From contig NZ_SVFW01000034.1 of assembly GCF_015056685.1 (NCBI RefSeq), positions 1 to 44,032 on the forward strand: DNA of 44,032 nt. Direction: 5' to 3'. Of this stretch, positions 9,116-16,813 are shown piece after piece. A program made the position numbers and the translations under genes. The stretch's first letter is position 1. Every line of letters starts with the position of its first letter. The notes below the pieces were generated by a model. It saw only the letters and a program-made list of their open reading frames with translations. It had not been told where the DNA came from and did not search any database. The stretch comes from Butyrivibrio sp. GTDB lineage: Bacteria > Bacillota > Clostridia > Lachnospirales > Lachnospiraceae.

Positions 9116-10201
9116 ATGAGAACTTATTTAGTAACTGGTGGTGCCGGATTCATCGGCTCTAACTACATTCACTACATGTTCAAAAAGTATGATAACGAGA
9201 TCAGAATCATTAACGTTGATGCTCTTACATATGCGGGTAACCTTGAAAACCTCAAGGATATCGAGAACAGAGATAACTACACATTTGTAAAGGCTGATAT
9301 CTGCGACAGAGATGCTATCAACAAGATCTTTGAAGAGAATGACATCGACAGAGTTGTTCATTTCGCAGCTGAAAGCCACGTTGACAGATCAATCGTTAAC
9401 CCTGAGATTTTTGTTCAGACAAATGTTTTGGGAACAGCTACAATGCTTAACGCAGCCAAGAAGGCTTGGGAGCTTCCTGACGGAACATTCAAAGAGGGCA
9501 AGAAGTTCCTTCACGTTTCAACTGATGAAGTTTACGGTTCACTTGATGATGACCCAACAGCTTTCTTCTATGAGACAACACCATATTCACCACACAGCCC
9601 ATACTCAGCTAGTAAGGCAAGTTCAGACATGCTTGTAAAGGCTTATATGGATACATATAAGTTCCCTGCAAACATCACAAACTGCTCCAATAACTACGGA
9701 CCTTACCAGTTCCCTGAAAAGCTCATTCCACTTATCATCAACAACGCTCTTGCAGGCAAGACACTTCCTGTATACGGTGATGGTAAGAACGTTCGTGACT
9801 GGCTCTATGTTGAGGATCACGCTAAGGCAATCGACATGGTTCAGGAAAAGGGCCGTCTCTTCGAGACATACAACGTTGGTGGCCACAACGAGAAGCAGAA
9901 CATCGAGATCGTTAAGACTATTATTGATGTTCTTAAGGATGAACTTGATGATTCAGATCCAAGAAAGGCTCACCTTTCATATGATCTTATCAAATACGTA
10001 GAAGATCGTAAGGGACATGACAGACGTTACGCTATCGCTCCTGACAAGATCAAGTCAGAAATTGGCTGGGAGCCTGAGACAATGTTCAAAGAAGGCATCC
10101 GTAAGACAATAAAGTGGTACTTCGAGCACATGGACTGGATGGCTAACGTTACATCCGGTGACTACGAAAAGTATTATGAAAAGATGTATAAAAATAAGTA
10201 A
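9116..10201 (+). CDS. rfbB: dTDP-glucose 4,6-dehydratase
   Basis: Converts dTDP-glucose to dTDP-4-keto-6-deoxyglucose, the branch point to dTDP-rhamnose and other deoxysugars. The 361-residue length fits the family. The N-terminal NAD-binding motif TGGAGFIGS is at residues 7-15, the ADALTYAGN-type stretch (VDALTYAGNLENL) near 36, the STDEVYG motif follows, and the catalytic YSASKASS (Y-x-x-x-K) is present. ATG 9116 has CGAGGAA 7 bases upstream. First gene of an rfbB-rfbA-x-rfbC run; codon use is strikingly regular compared with the GT-C genes before it, as expected for a highly expressed enzyme. Confidence 0.96.
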   Translation: MRTYLVTGGAGFIGSNYIHYMFKKYDNEIRIINVDALTYAGNLENLKDIENRDNYTFVKADICDRDAINKIFEENDIDRVVHFAAESHVDRSIVNPEIFVQTNVLGTATMLNAAKKAWELPDGTFKEGKKFLHVSTDEVYGSLDDDPTAFFYETTPYSPHSPYSASKASSDMLVKAYMDTYKFPANITNCSNNYGPYQFPEKLIPLIINNALAGKTLPVYGDGKNVRDWLYVEDHAKAIDMVQEKGRLFETYNVGGHNEKQNIEIVKTIIDVLKDELDDSDPRKAHLSYDLIKYVEDRKGHDRRYAIAPDKIKSEIGWEPETMFKEGIRKTIKWYFEHMDWMANVTSGDYEKYYEKMYKNK

Positions 10202-10212
10202 GGAGAACTGAG

Positions 10213-11082
10213 ATGAAAGGTATAATTTTAGCTGGTGGATCAGGAACAAGGCTTTATCCACTTACACGTGCAATGTCTAAGCAGATGATGCCTGTTTACG
10301 ACAAGCCAATGATCTACTACCCACTTTCAACACTTATGCTTGCGGGCATTAGAGAAGTTCTCATTATTTCAACTCCAAGAGACCTTCCTATGTTCGAAGA
10401 GCTTTTTGGCGATGGATCACAGCTTGGAATGCACTTTGAGTACGCAGTTCAGGATCAGCCAAGAGGACTTGCTGACGCATTTATCATCGGTGCCAAGTTC
10501 ATTGGAAGTGATTCAGTAGCACTTGTTCTTGGAGATAATATCTTTTACGGTCAGAGCTTTTCAAAGCTCCTCAGAGAAGTTGCAGCAAGAGATAAGGGCG
10601 CAACTATCTTTGGTTACTATGTAAGAGATCCAAGAGCTTACGGCGTTGTAGAGTTTGATGAAAACGGCAAGGCTATCAGCATTGAAGAAAAGCCTGAACA
10701 CCCAAAGAGCAATTATGCTGTTCCTGGTCTTTATTTCTATGACAACCAGGTAGTTGATATAGCAGCTAATGTAAAGCCATCAGCAAGAGGAGAGATTGAG
10801 ATCACAAGTATCAACAACGAGTACTTAAGAAGAGGCGAGCTCAGAGTTGAGACTATGGGCAGGGGCTTTGCATGGCTTGATACAGGTAACCATGATTCAC
10901 TTCTTGATGCATCAGACTTCGTTTGCGCATTCCAGAAGAGACAGGGACTTTACATTTCCTGCATCGAGGAGATTGCTTATAAGAGAGGCTTCATCGACAA
11001 AGAGCAGCTTCTTAAGCTTGCTGAGCCTTTGATGAAGACAGATTACGGTAAGTACCTTAAAGAGGTTGCTGAGGGCCTATAA
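10213..11082 (+). CDS. rfbA: Glucose-1-phosphate thymidylyltransferase
   Basis: Makes dTDP-glucose from dTTP and glucose 1-phosphate, the step before RfbB. 289 residues, the family length. The nucleotide-binding signature GGSGTRLYPLT is at residues 8-18, followed by SKQMMPVYDKPMIYYPLS and LVLGDNIFYG, and the sugar-binding EEKPEHPKSNYAV stretch. ATG 10213 follows AAGGAGAA by 6 bases and lies 11 bases after rfbB, so the two are co-transcribed. The glucose 1-phosphate substrate can come from the phosphohexomutase encoded at 21113. Confidence 0.97.
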   Translation: MKGIILAGGSGTRLYPLTRAMSKQMMPVYDKPMIYYPLSTLMLAGIREVLIISTPRDLPMFEELFGDGSQLGMHFEYAVQDQPRGLADAFIIGAKFIGSDSVALVLGDNIFYGQSFSKLLREVAARDKGATIFGYYVRDPRAYGVVEFDENGKAISIEEKPEHPKSNYAVPGLYFYDNQVVDIAANVKPSARGEIEITSINNEYLRRGELRVETMGRGFAWLDTGNHDSLLDASDFVCAFQKRQGLYISCIEEIAYKRGFIDKEQLLKLAEPLMKTDYGKYLKEVAEGL

Positions 11083-11103
11083 GCACTGCCGAGGGGGCTT
11101 TGT

Positions 11104-11622
11104 ATGGACAAAAGAGTGTTTAGAATGGCGATACTGACTATAATAAGCGCAATCTTCCTTGTCCTTGTTATAGTGTATGCCGCCAACACTGAAAAAATAA
11201 ATGCACTTTTTGGATGGGGACAGACTACAGCGGAAGAGAATACTTCTGAGGTGGCTGCCTCCTATTACAGCGGGGATTTATCTGAGTATGGCCTGCAGAT
11301 TGGCAATGACCTGGACGGCTTTTTGGCAGATCCGGACTTCTTTGATGAGACAGAGAAGGTTTCTTCTGCTGTTGTCATAAAGAAGGTTTCTTCGTCTGAA
11401 GATTCTTCGGAAAGTTCATCTGCATCCAGCTCTGGAAATCCGGATGAACAGTCAGGCACAGGAATGGCTGTTGTTGGAGAACTCCTTAATCCAAACGGAC
11501 AGGGCGTTGATCCGGCCACACTTGACAGCAGCCTTTTTCAGTACAATGGGCAGATGCCACAGACTCCGCCTCCTGCAGGGCAGGCACCGGGAACTGCGGT
11601 TGGAACTGTACCTGGAAACTGA
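11104..11622 (+). CDS. Uncharacterised single-pass extracytoplasmic protein
   Basis: 172 residues: a short basic start, one membrane segment (about residues 9-27, ILTIISAIFLVLVIVYA), then an outer part rich in Ser, Glu and Asp, and a Pro/Gly/Ala-rich end (MPQTPPPAGQAPG). No catalytic motif is seen and the family is not recognised. ATG 11104 has GAGGGGG 7 bases upstream and is 21 bases after rfbA. It sits inside the dTDP-deoxysugar gene run, before rfbC, where an rfbD might be expected; it is not related to RfbD (no Rossmann motif). A role as a surface or export accessory factor is only a guess. Confidence 0.6.
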   Translation: MDKRVFRMAILTIISAIFLVLVIVYAANTEKINALFGWGQTTAEENTSEVAASYYSGDLSEYGLQIGNDLDGFLADPDFFDETEKVSSAVVIKKVSSSEDSSESSSASSSGNPDEQSGTGMAVVGELLNPNGQGVDPATLDSSLFQYNGQMPQTPPPAGQAPGTAVGTVPGN

Positions 11623-11704
11623 TTTTTGTAAAAAGAAATTAATCTGATTGCAAGCAGCAGTTCAGGATAAAAGAATAAATTTATAAAATGGAGATAGTTT
11701 TAAA

Positions 11705-12250
11705 ATGGGTAAGATAACAGTAGAAACATGTGAGATCGAAGGACTTAAGGTTATAACACCTACAGTTTTTGGAGATTCAAGAGGCTATTTTGTTGAGACT
11801 TACAATAAGAATGATTTCGTAGAGGCTGGAATTGATGTAGAGTTCGTTCAGGACAACCAGTCAGCAAGCCACAAGGGAGTACTTAGAGGCCTTCATTTTC
11901 AGAAGGAGTTCCCACAGGATAAGCTTGTAAGATGCATCAACGGCGAGGTATTCGACGTAGCAGTTGACCTTAGAAGAGATTCCAAGACTTTCGGAAAGTG
12001 GTTTGGCGTAAGACTTTCAGCAGAAAACAAGAAACAGTTCTTTATTCCTAAGGGATTTGCTCATGGTTTCTACGTTTTATCTGATTATGCAGAGTTTGCT
12101 TACAAATGTTCTGATTTCTATCATCCAAACGATGAGGGCGGTCTTATCTGGAACGATCCTGATATCGGAGTAGAATGGCCACTTCTTGAGGGCGTAGAAA
12201 TTGACCTTTCAGACAAGGATACAAAGTGGAAAGGAATTAAAGAGTATTGA
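11705..12250 (+). CDS. rfbC: dTDP-4-dehydrorhamnose 3,5-epimerase
   Basis: Epimerises dTDP-4-keto-6-deoxyglucose at C3 and C5 to dTDP-4-keto-L-rhamnose. 181 residues, a cupin-fold enzyme of normal length. Visible family blocks: FGDSRGYFVETYN near residue 23, VQDNQSASHKGVLRGLHFQ (with the catalytic His in RGLHF), DVAVDLRRDS, and FIPKGFAHGFYVLSD. GGAGATAG precedes the ATG. The following ABC permease starts at TTG 12247 and overlaps this stop codon, so the exporter is translationally coupled. No rfbD gene for the last reduction follows. Confidence 0.95.
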   Translation: MGKITVETCEIEGLKVITPTVFGDSRGYFVETYNKNDFVEAGIDVEFVQDNQSASHKGVLRGLHFQKEFPQDKLVRCINGEVFDVAVDLRRDSKTFGKWFGVRLSAENKKQFFIPKGFAHGFYVLSDYAEFAYKCSDFYHPNDEGGLIWNDPDIGVEWPLLEGVEIDLSDKDTKWKGIKEY

Positions 12251-13248
12251 TCAGGGGACTTAAGAAACTTCCCAAGCGCGCAGGCTTGGGGATTTTCTAC
12301 GTACTGGCGCTTTCACTGGCGCTCTTAGTTATTTTTCACACGAACACTCTTGCAGACCCGCACACAGAGATGCTTAAAAAGATATGTGGATGTATCTTGA
12401 TAGGTGTCAGCTGTGTTCTGGTCTTCTTTTGGTATGACAGACTTCTTGTTTTGCCTGTTGAACTGTACAATTCAAGAAAGCTCATAAAGAGATTATCAAT
12501 AAATGACTTTAAGAAAAGATATGCCGGTTCCTACATGGGAATTGTGTGGGCTCTTGCCCAGCCTGTAGTAACGGTAGTTATGTACTACATCGTTTTTGAC
12601 AGGGTTTTCCAGTCAAGAGCTCAGGCCGTATCTGACGGTGTTGAAGTTCCTTATGTTTTATTCCTTACAGCGGGCCTTGTGCCATGGTTCTTTTTCTCAG
12701 AGGCACTGACCAACGGAACAACATCACTTCTTGAGTACAACTATCTGGTAAAAAAGGTGCTTTTTAAGATCAGTATCCTTCCTATTATCAAGATAATTGC
12801 AGCTATGTTTATCCACGTGTTCTTTATTTGCGTGCTTTTATTCATTGCCTGCGTATACGGCTATTATCCAAGTATTTACTGGCTCCAGCTTATCTACTAT
12901 GTGGGCTGCGAATTTATTCTGGTTTTGTCCATAAGCTATGCAACCTGCGCAATTGTGGTGTTCTTTAGAGATCTTTTGCAGATAATCAACATAGGACTTC
13001 AGCTTTTCCAGTGGGCTACACCTATTCTCTGGAATTTGGATATTGTACCGGACAAGTACAAGTGGATCTTCAAGCTCAATCCTATGACCTATATTGTTGA
13101 AGGCTACAGAAATGCCATTTACGGCGATACCTGGTTCTTTGAGCATTTCTATTCATCAACTTATTTTTGGATCTTTGTAGTTGCAGTATTCTGTATCGGA
13201 TCCCTCATATTCAAGCGCTCTAAACCGCACTTTGCAGACGTTCTATAA
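12247..13248 (+). CDS. ABC-2 type polysaccharide export permease (Wzm/TagG type) with extra N-terminal membrane segments
   Basis: Permease half of an ABC exporter for lipid-linked polysaccharide across the membrane. The core (from about residue 75) has the Wzm layout: an amphipathic start SINDFKKRYAGSYMGIVWAL, then six hydrophobic segments and the end motif LNPMTYIVEGYRNAIYG. Total length of 333 residues exceeds the usual 255-280 because about 70 residues with two additional hydrophobic segments precede the core. The start is a TTG overlapping the rfbC stop; no ATG gives a shorter complete core with these helices. Followed after 12 bases by its ATPase. It can also be compared with RgpC-type rhamnan exporters. 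Confidence 0.88.
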   Translation: MIRGLKKLPKRAGLGIFYVLALSLALLVIFHTNTLADPHTEMLKKICGCILIGVSCVLVFFWYDRLLVLPVELYNSRKLIKRLSINDFKKRYAGSYMGIVWALAQPVVTVVMYYIVFDRVFQSRAQAVSDGVEVPYVLFLTAGLVPWFFFSEALTNGTTSLLEYNYLVKKVLFKISILPIIKIIAAMFIHVFFICVLLFIACVYGYYPSIYWLQLIYYVGCEFILVLSISYATCAIVVFFRDLLQIINIGLQLFQWATPILWNLDIVPDKYKWIFKLNPMTYIVEGYRNAIYGDTWFFEHFYSSTYFWIFVVAVFCIGSLIFKRSKPHFADVL

Positions 13249-13260
13249 TCGGAGATTTGT

Positions 13261-14598
13261 ATGGATAAAGACATTGCTATTGAAGTCAAAAATCTGACTA
13301 AAATATATAAGCTCTATGATAAGCCCATGGACAGACTTAAGGACTCTCTTGGACTTGCTAAAAAAGGCACGTTTAAGGAGCACAGGGCGCTTAACAACGT
13401 AAGCCTTTCTGTCAAAAAAGGCGAGACTGTCGGAATCATTGGAACAAATGGTTCAGGAAAGTCCACTATCCTTAAGATAATCACAGGAGTTCTTTCTCCA
13501 ACAGAGGGAGAAGTGAACGTAGACGGCCATATTTCAGCTCTTTTGGAGCTGGGAGCAGGCTTTAACATGGAGTACAACGGAATCGATAATATCTACCTCA
13601 ACGGTATGATGATCGGTTTTTCTGAGGAAGAGATTGAAAAGAGGATGGACGCTATCCTTGAATTCGCTGATATAGGCGACTATGTTTATCAGCCTGTTAA
13701 GACCTATTCAAGCGGTATGTTCGTGCGTCTTGCCTTCGCAGTTGCCATAAATATTGATCCTGAGATCCTTATTGTCGATGAGGCTTTATCTGTAGGTGAC
13801 GTATTCTTCCAGGCCAAGTGTTATCACAAGTTTGAGGAGTTCAAAAAGAAAGGAAAGACTATTCTTTTTGTATCCCATGACCTTTCAAGTATCAGCAAAT
13901 ACTGTGACAGAGCAGTTCTTTTAAATCAGGGTGTTCTCCTTGGTGAGGGAACTCCCAAGAAGATGATCGACATCTACAAGCAGGTTCTTGTTGGACAGTA
14001 CCCGCTTCCGTCAAGTGATGTGGAGAATCTTTTAGATGATGAGTCCATCAGGGAAGCTGCCGCTTCAGCAGACAAAAGAGCTGACGCCAAGATCAAGGGC
14101 GACAAAAAGACGTCAAAAGATAAGGAATCAGTTTCAGATGTTGAGGCCCTCGAGTATGGCGACGGCGCAGCAGTTATTACTGAGTATTACATCACTGATA
14201 ACAAGGATGTTCGCACAAACTCCATCATCAAGGGAACAGATTTCACTGTTCACATGAGAGTTAAGTTTAACAGAAATGTTTCAGCTCCTATTTTTGCCAT
14301 GACCTTTAAAAACGTTATGGGCATAGAGATTACAGGTACCAATTCCATGGTTGAGAAGGCCTTCTTGGAACCTGTAAAAGCAGGAGATGTAAAAGATATT
14401 ACCTTTACTCAGAATATGTCACTTCAGGGAGGGGACTACCTTCTCAGCTTTGGAGTAACAGGTTTTGAACAGAATGATTTTACAGTTTATCACAGGCTTT
14501 ACGATGTGCTTAACGTATCAGTCGTCTCCGATAAAAACACTGTTGGATACTATGACATGAACAGCATATGTAAAGTCAGTGATGCAAAAAACGACTGA
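13261..14598 (+). CDS. ABC polysaccharide export ATPase with C-terminal Wzt-type carbohydrate-binding-like domain
   Basis: 445 residues. The ATPase domain spans about 1-240: Walker A GTNGSGKST near 61-69, signature YSSGM, Walker B ILIVDEALSVGD, and switch FVSHD. The family-specific LLELGAGFN and NGMMIGFS stretches of teichoic acid/O-antigen exporters are present. A Lys/Asp-rich linker (about 255-295) leads to a beta-rich domain of about 150 residues, in the place and size of the Wzt C-terminal domain (Wzt_C). In E. coli O9a and related systems that domain recognises the modified non-reducing end of the finished O-antigen before export. The next gene encodes a methyltransferase-kinase of the kind that makes such an end, so the same logic is likely here (inference). 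Confidence 0.92.
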   Translation: MDKDIAIEVKNLTKIYKLYDKPMDRLKDSLGLAKKGTFKEHRALNNVSLSVKKGETVGIIGTNGSGKSTILKIITGVLSPTEGEVNVDGHISALLELGAGFNMEYNGIDNIYLNGMMIGFSEEEIEKRMDAILEFADIGDYVYQPVKTYSSGMFVRLAFAVAINIDPEILIVDEALSVGDVFFQAKCYHKFEEFKKKGKTILFVSHDLSSISKYCDRAVLLNQGVLLGEGTPKKMIDIYKQVLVGQYPLPSSDVENLLDDESIREAAASADKRADAKIKGDKKTSKDKESVSDVEALEYGDGAAVITEYYITDNKDVRTNSIIKGTDFTVHMRVKFNRNVSAPIFAMTFKNVMGIEITGTNSMVEKAFLEPVKAGDVKDITFTQNMSLQGGDYLLSFGVTGFEQNDFTVYHRLYDVLNVSVVSDKNTVGYYDMNSICKVSDAKND

Positions 14599-14643
14599 AG
14601 AACATGAAACAGGTGCGTAAATCAGCACTTGCGAGGAAAGAGC

Positions 14644-16803
14644 ATGCAGGAAGAGATTAAGATCGGGGAAGTCACCCTTAACTTTAAACACTATTCAGGG
14701 GTTGATCTTTATAGCGATGGCGCTATAGAGAACGACCTTCTTGATATTGTTAAAAATCATAAAAAAGAAGAGTATCAGAAGATCATAGAGGAGAAGGCAA
14801 ACTGGCCTATCCTTTATCATTTATCTGATCAGAGAGCCAATATTGTTGAGTGGATCCCAATGGACCCAAAGGCTAAAGTCCTGGAAGTTGGTTCGGGGTG
14901 CGGCGCCATCACAGGCATGCTCTCTTCAAAGGCAGGAGAGGTTGTGGCCTGCGACCTTTCAAGAAGGCGCTCTGAGATCAATGCCACAAGAAATCAGGAG
15001 TGTTCCAACGTAACTATTCATGTTGGTAACTTCAGAGACATTGAGCCTGATCTCCCAAACGATTTTGACTATATCTTTTTGATCGGTGTATTTGAATATG
15101 GTCAGGGCTATATTGGCACAGACAATCCTTACGAGAAGTTTTTGAGAATGCTCTCAAGACACATGAAAAAGGGCGGAAGACTTGTCATTGCCATTGAAAA
15201 CAGACTTGGACTTAAGTATTTTGCAGGATGCGCTGAGGACCACCTTGGAACCTATTTTACAGGTATCGAAGGTTATTCACCTGACAGCGTAGCCAAGACT
15301 TTTACCAGAAATGGTCTCATAAACATTTTCAAAAAATGCGGCATGAACGATTACCATTTCTATTATCCATATCCTGACTACAAGCTTATGACTCTTTTAC
15401 ACTCGGATTCATATCTTCCTAAATTCGGGGAGCTTCAGGATAATGTAAGAAACTTCGACAGAGACCGAATGGTTCTCTTTAATGAAAAACATGCCTACGA
15501 GGATCTTATAAAAGACGGCATGTATCAGGATTTTGCCAATTCGTTCCTGGTTATTTTGGGACCGGGAGTTGATACAATATACAGTAAGTACAGTAATGAC
15601 AGGGTGGATGAGTTCAAGATCCGTACTGACATTGCAATAGACAGGGCAGGCAGAAAGATAATCAAAAAGTATCCTCTGACAGAGGCTGCAAAAGAGCATG
15701 TCTTTGGCATAAGGGATGCGTATCTTGGCCTTGTTGAGAAGTTCAGAGGCGGAGACCTTGAGATCAATGACTGTCAGCTTGATGAAAAAGAGGGCTGTGC
15801 CATTTTCTCTTTTGTCAACGGAGTGCCCCTGTCATCCCTTCTTGACGAGTGCATTGATAAGGATGACTTCGAAGGCTTCAACGCCCTTATAAATGAGTAT
15901 TACCGCAGAATAAAGTATAAAGAGGATTATCCTGTATCGGATTATGACCTTATTTTCTCAAATATTATGGTTAATGGCCCCATTTGGACTATAATAGATT
16001 ATGAGTGGACTTACGGTAAGTGCATCCCTGCAAAAGAGCAGATGTGGAGGGCACTTTACTGCTATAGGCTAGAGGACAGGAAAAGAGAAAGCTTCGATCC
16101 AAAGCCTATATTTAATAAGATTGGTATTACAGAAAAAGAGATCCAGGTTCTTCTTGATGAGGAATATGCTTTCCAGAAATATGTGACCGGCAACAGAAAG
16201 TCCATGGTTGAGATCTGGAAGGATATAGGACGAAAGGTCATCGTGCCGAAGGAAGTGACTTTGGGGGCACAGAATGCGGCAAGACCCGCGGACCTTATTC
16301 AGATTTATCTTGATGAGGGCGAAGGCTATTCAGAGGATGAATCCATTTTCCCTGAGGAGCAGTACGATGAGAAAAATACTGTAAACCTTGATATCAGGGT
16401 GGATTCAAACTGCAAGACAGTCCGTATTGATCCTGCCTTTGCATCCTGTGTAGTGACTATCGTTGACGCTTCCTGGAATGGTACTTCAATTTCAGAGGGC
16501 GGAGCGGACATAGATATACACCCTGTCAATGGACAGTGGATATCAGATGATTCTTTTGTCTTTAACAGTGATGACCCTAACATTGAGTTTAACCTTACAA
16601 GCAACAAACTCAGTATTCAGGAGAGGAATCATCTGAAGGTATCTCTTTTGACAACTCTGATCCCAAGGAATGCGGCAGATGCTATCGCAAACTCCATTCC
16701 TGAAGTGACAGTAGCTGAGCCAAAAGAGAATATCATTAAAAAGATCGGGAAAAAGATAATCAGTAAGCGTGAAGAGCTGTACTACAAAGACGACGAGGAG
16801 TAA
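14644..16803 (+). CDS. Methyltransferase-kinase fusion, WbdD-like putative glycan chain terminator
   Basis: 719 residues. An N-terminal class I SAM methyltransferase has motif I VLEVGSGCGAIT (residues 79-90), acidic motif VVACD (100-104) and FDYIFLIGVFEYG (141-152). A second domain looks like a small-molecule or protein-kinase-fold enzyme: a Lys-rich strand RKIIKKYPL (337-345), hinge-like FSFVNGVPL (388-396), catalytic-loop-like SDYDLIFSN (432-440; D435 and N440), and DFG-like WTIIDYEWT (448-456; D452). A C-terminal region of about 120 residues is beta-rich, and the end is a basic amphipathic helix. WbdD of E. coli O9a has the same order of methyltransferase and kinase and caps the polymannan with methyl phosphate. 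Start: a TTG at 14629 is possible, but ATG 14644 follows GAGGAAAG. Kinase activity and substrate are inferred, not shown. Confidence 0.75.
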   Translation: MQEEIKIGEVTLNFKHYSGVDLYSDGAIENDLLDIVKNHKKEEYQKIIEEKANWPILYHLSDQRANIVEWIPMDPKAKVLEVGSGCGAITGMLSSKAGEVVACDLSRRRSEINATRNQECSNVTIHVGNFRDIEPDLPNDFDYIFLIGVFEYGQGYIGTDNPYEKFLRMLSRHMKKGGRLVIAIENRLGLKYFAGCAEDHLGTYFTGIEGYSPDSVAKTFTRNGLINIFKKCGMNDYHFYYPYPDYKLMTLLHSDSYLPKFGELQDNVRNFDRDRMVLFNEKHAYEDLIKDGMYQDFANSFLVILGPGVDTIYSKYSNDRVDEFKIRTDIAIDRAGRKIIKKYPLTEAAKEHVFGIRDAYLGLVEKFRGGDLEINDCQLDEKEGCAIFSFVNGVPLSSLLDECIDKDDFEGFNALINEYYRRIKYKEDYPVSDYDLIFSNIMVNGPIWTIIDYEWTYGKCIPAKEQMWRALYCYRLEDRKRESFDPKPIFNKIGITEKEIQVLLDEEYAFQKYVTGNRKSMVEIWKDIGRKVIVPKEVTLGAQNAARPADLIQIYLDEGEGYSEDESIFPEEQYDEKNTVNLDIRVDSNCKTVRIDPAFASCVVTIVDASWNGTSISEGGADIDIHPVNGQWISDDSFVFNSDDPNIEFNLTSNKLSIQERNHLKVSLLTTLIPRNAADAIANSIPEVTVAEPKENIIKKIGKKIISKREELYYKDDEE

Positions 16804-16813
16804 GTAAAGGGGA

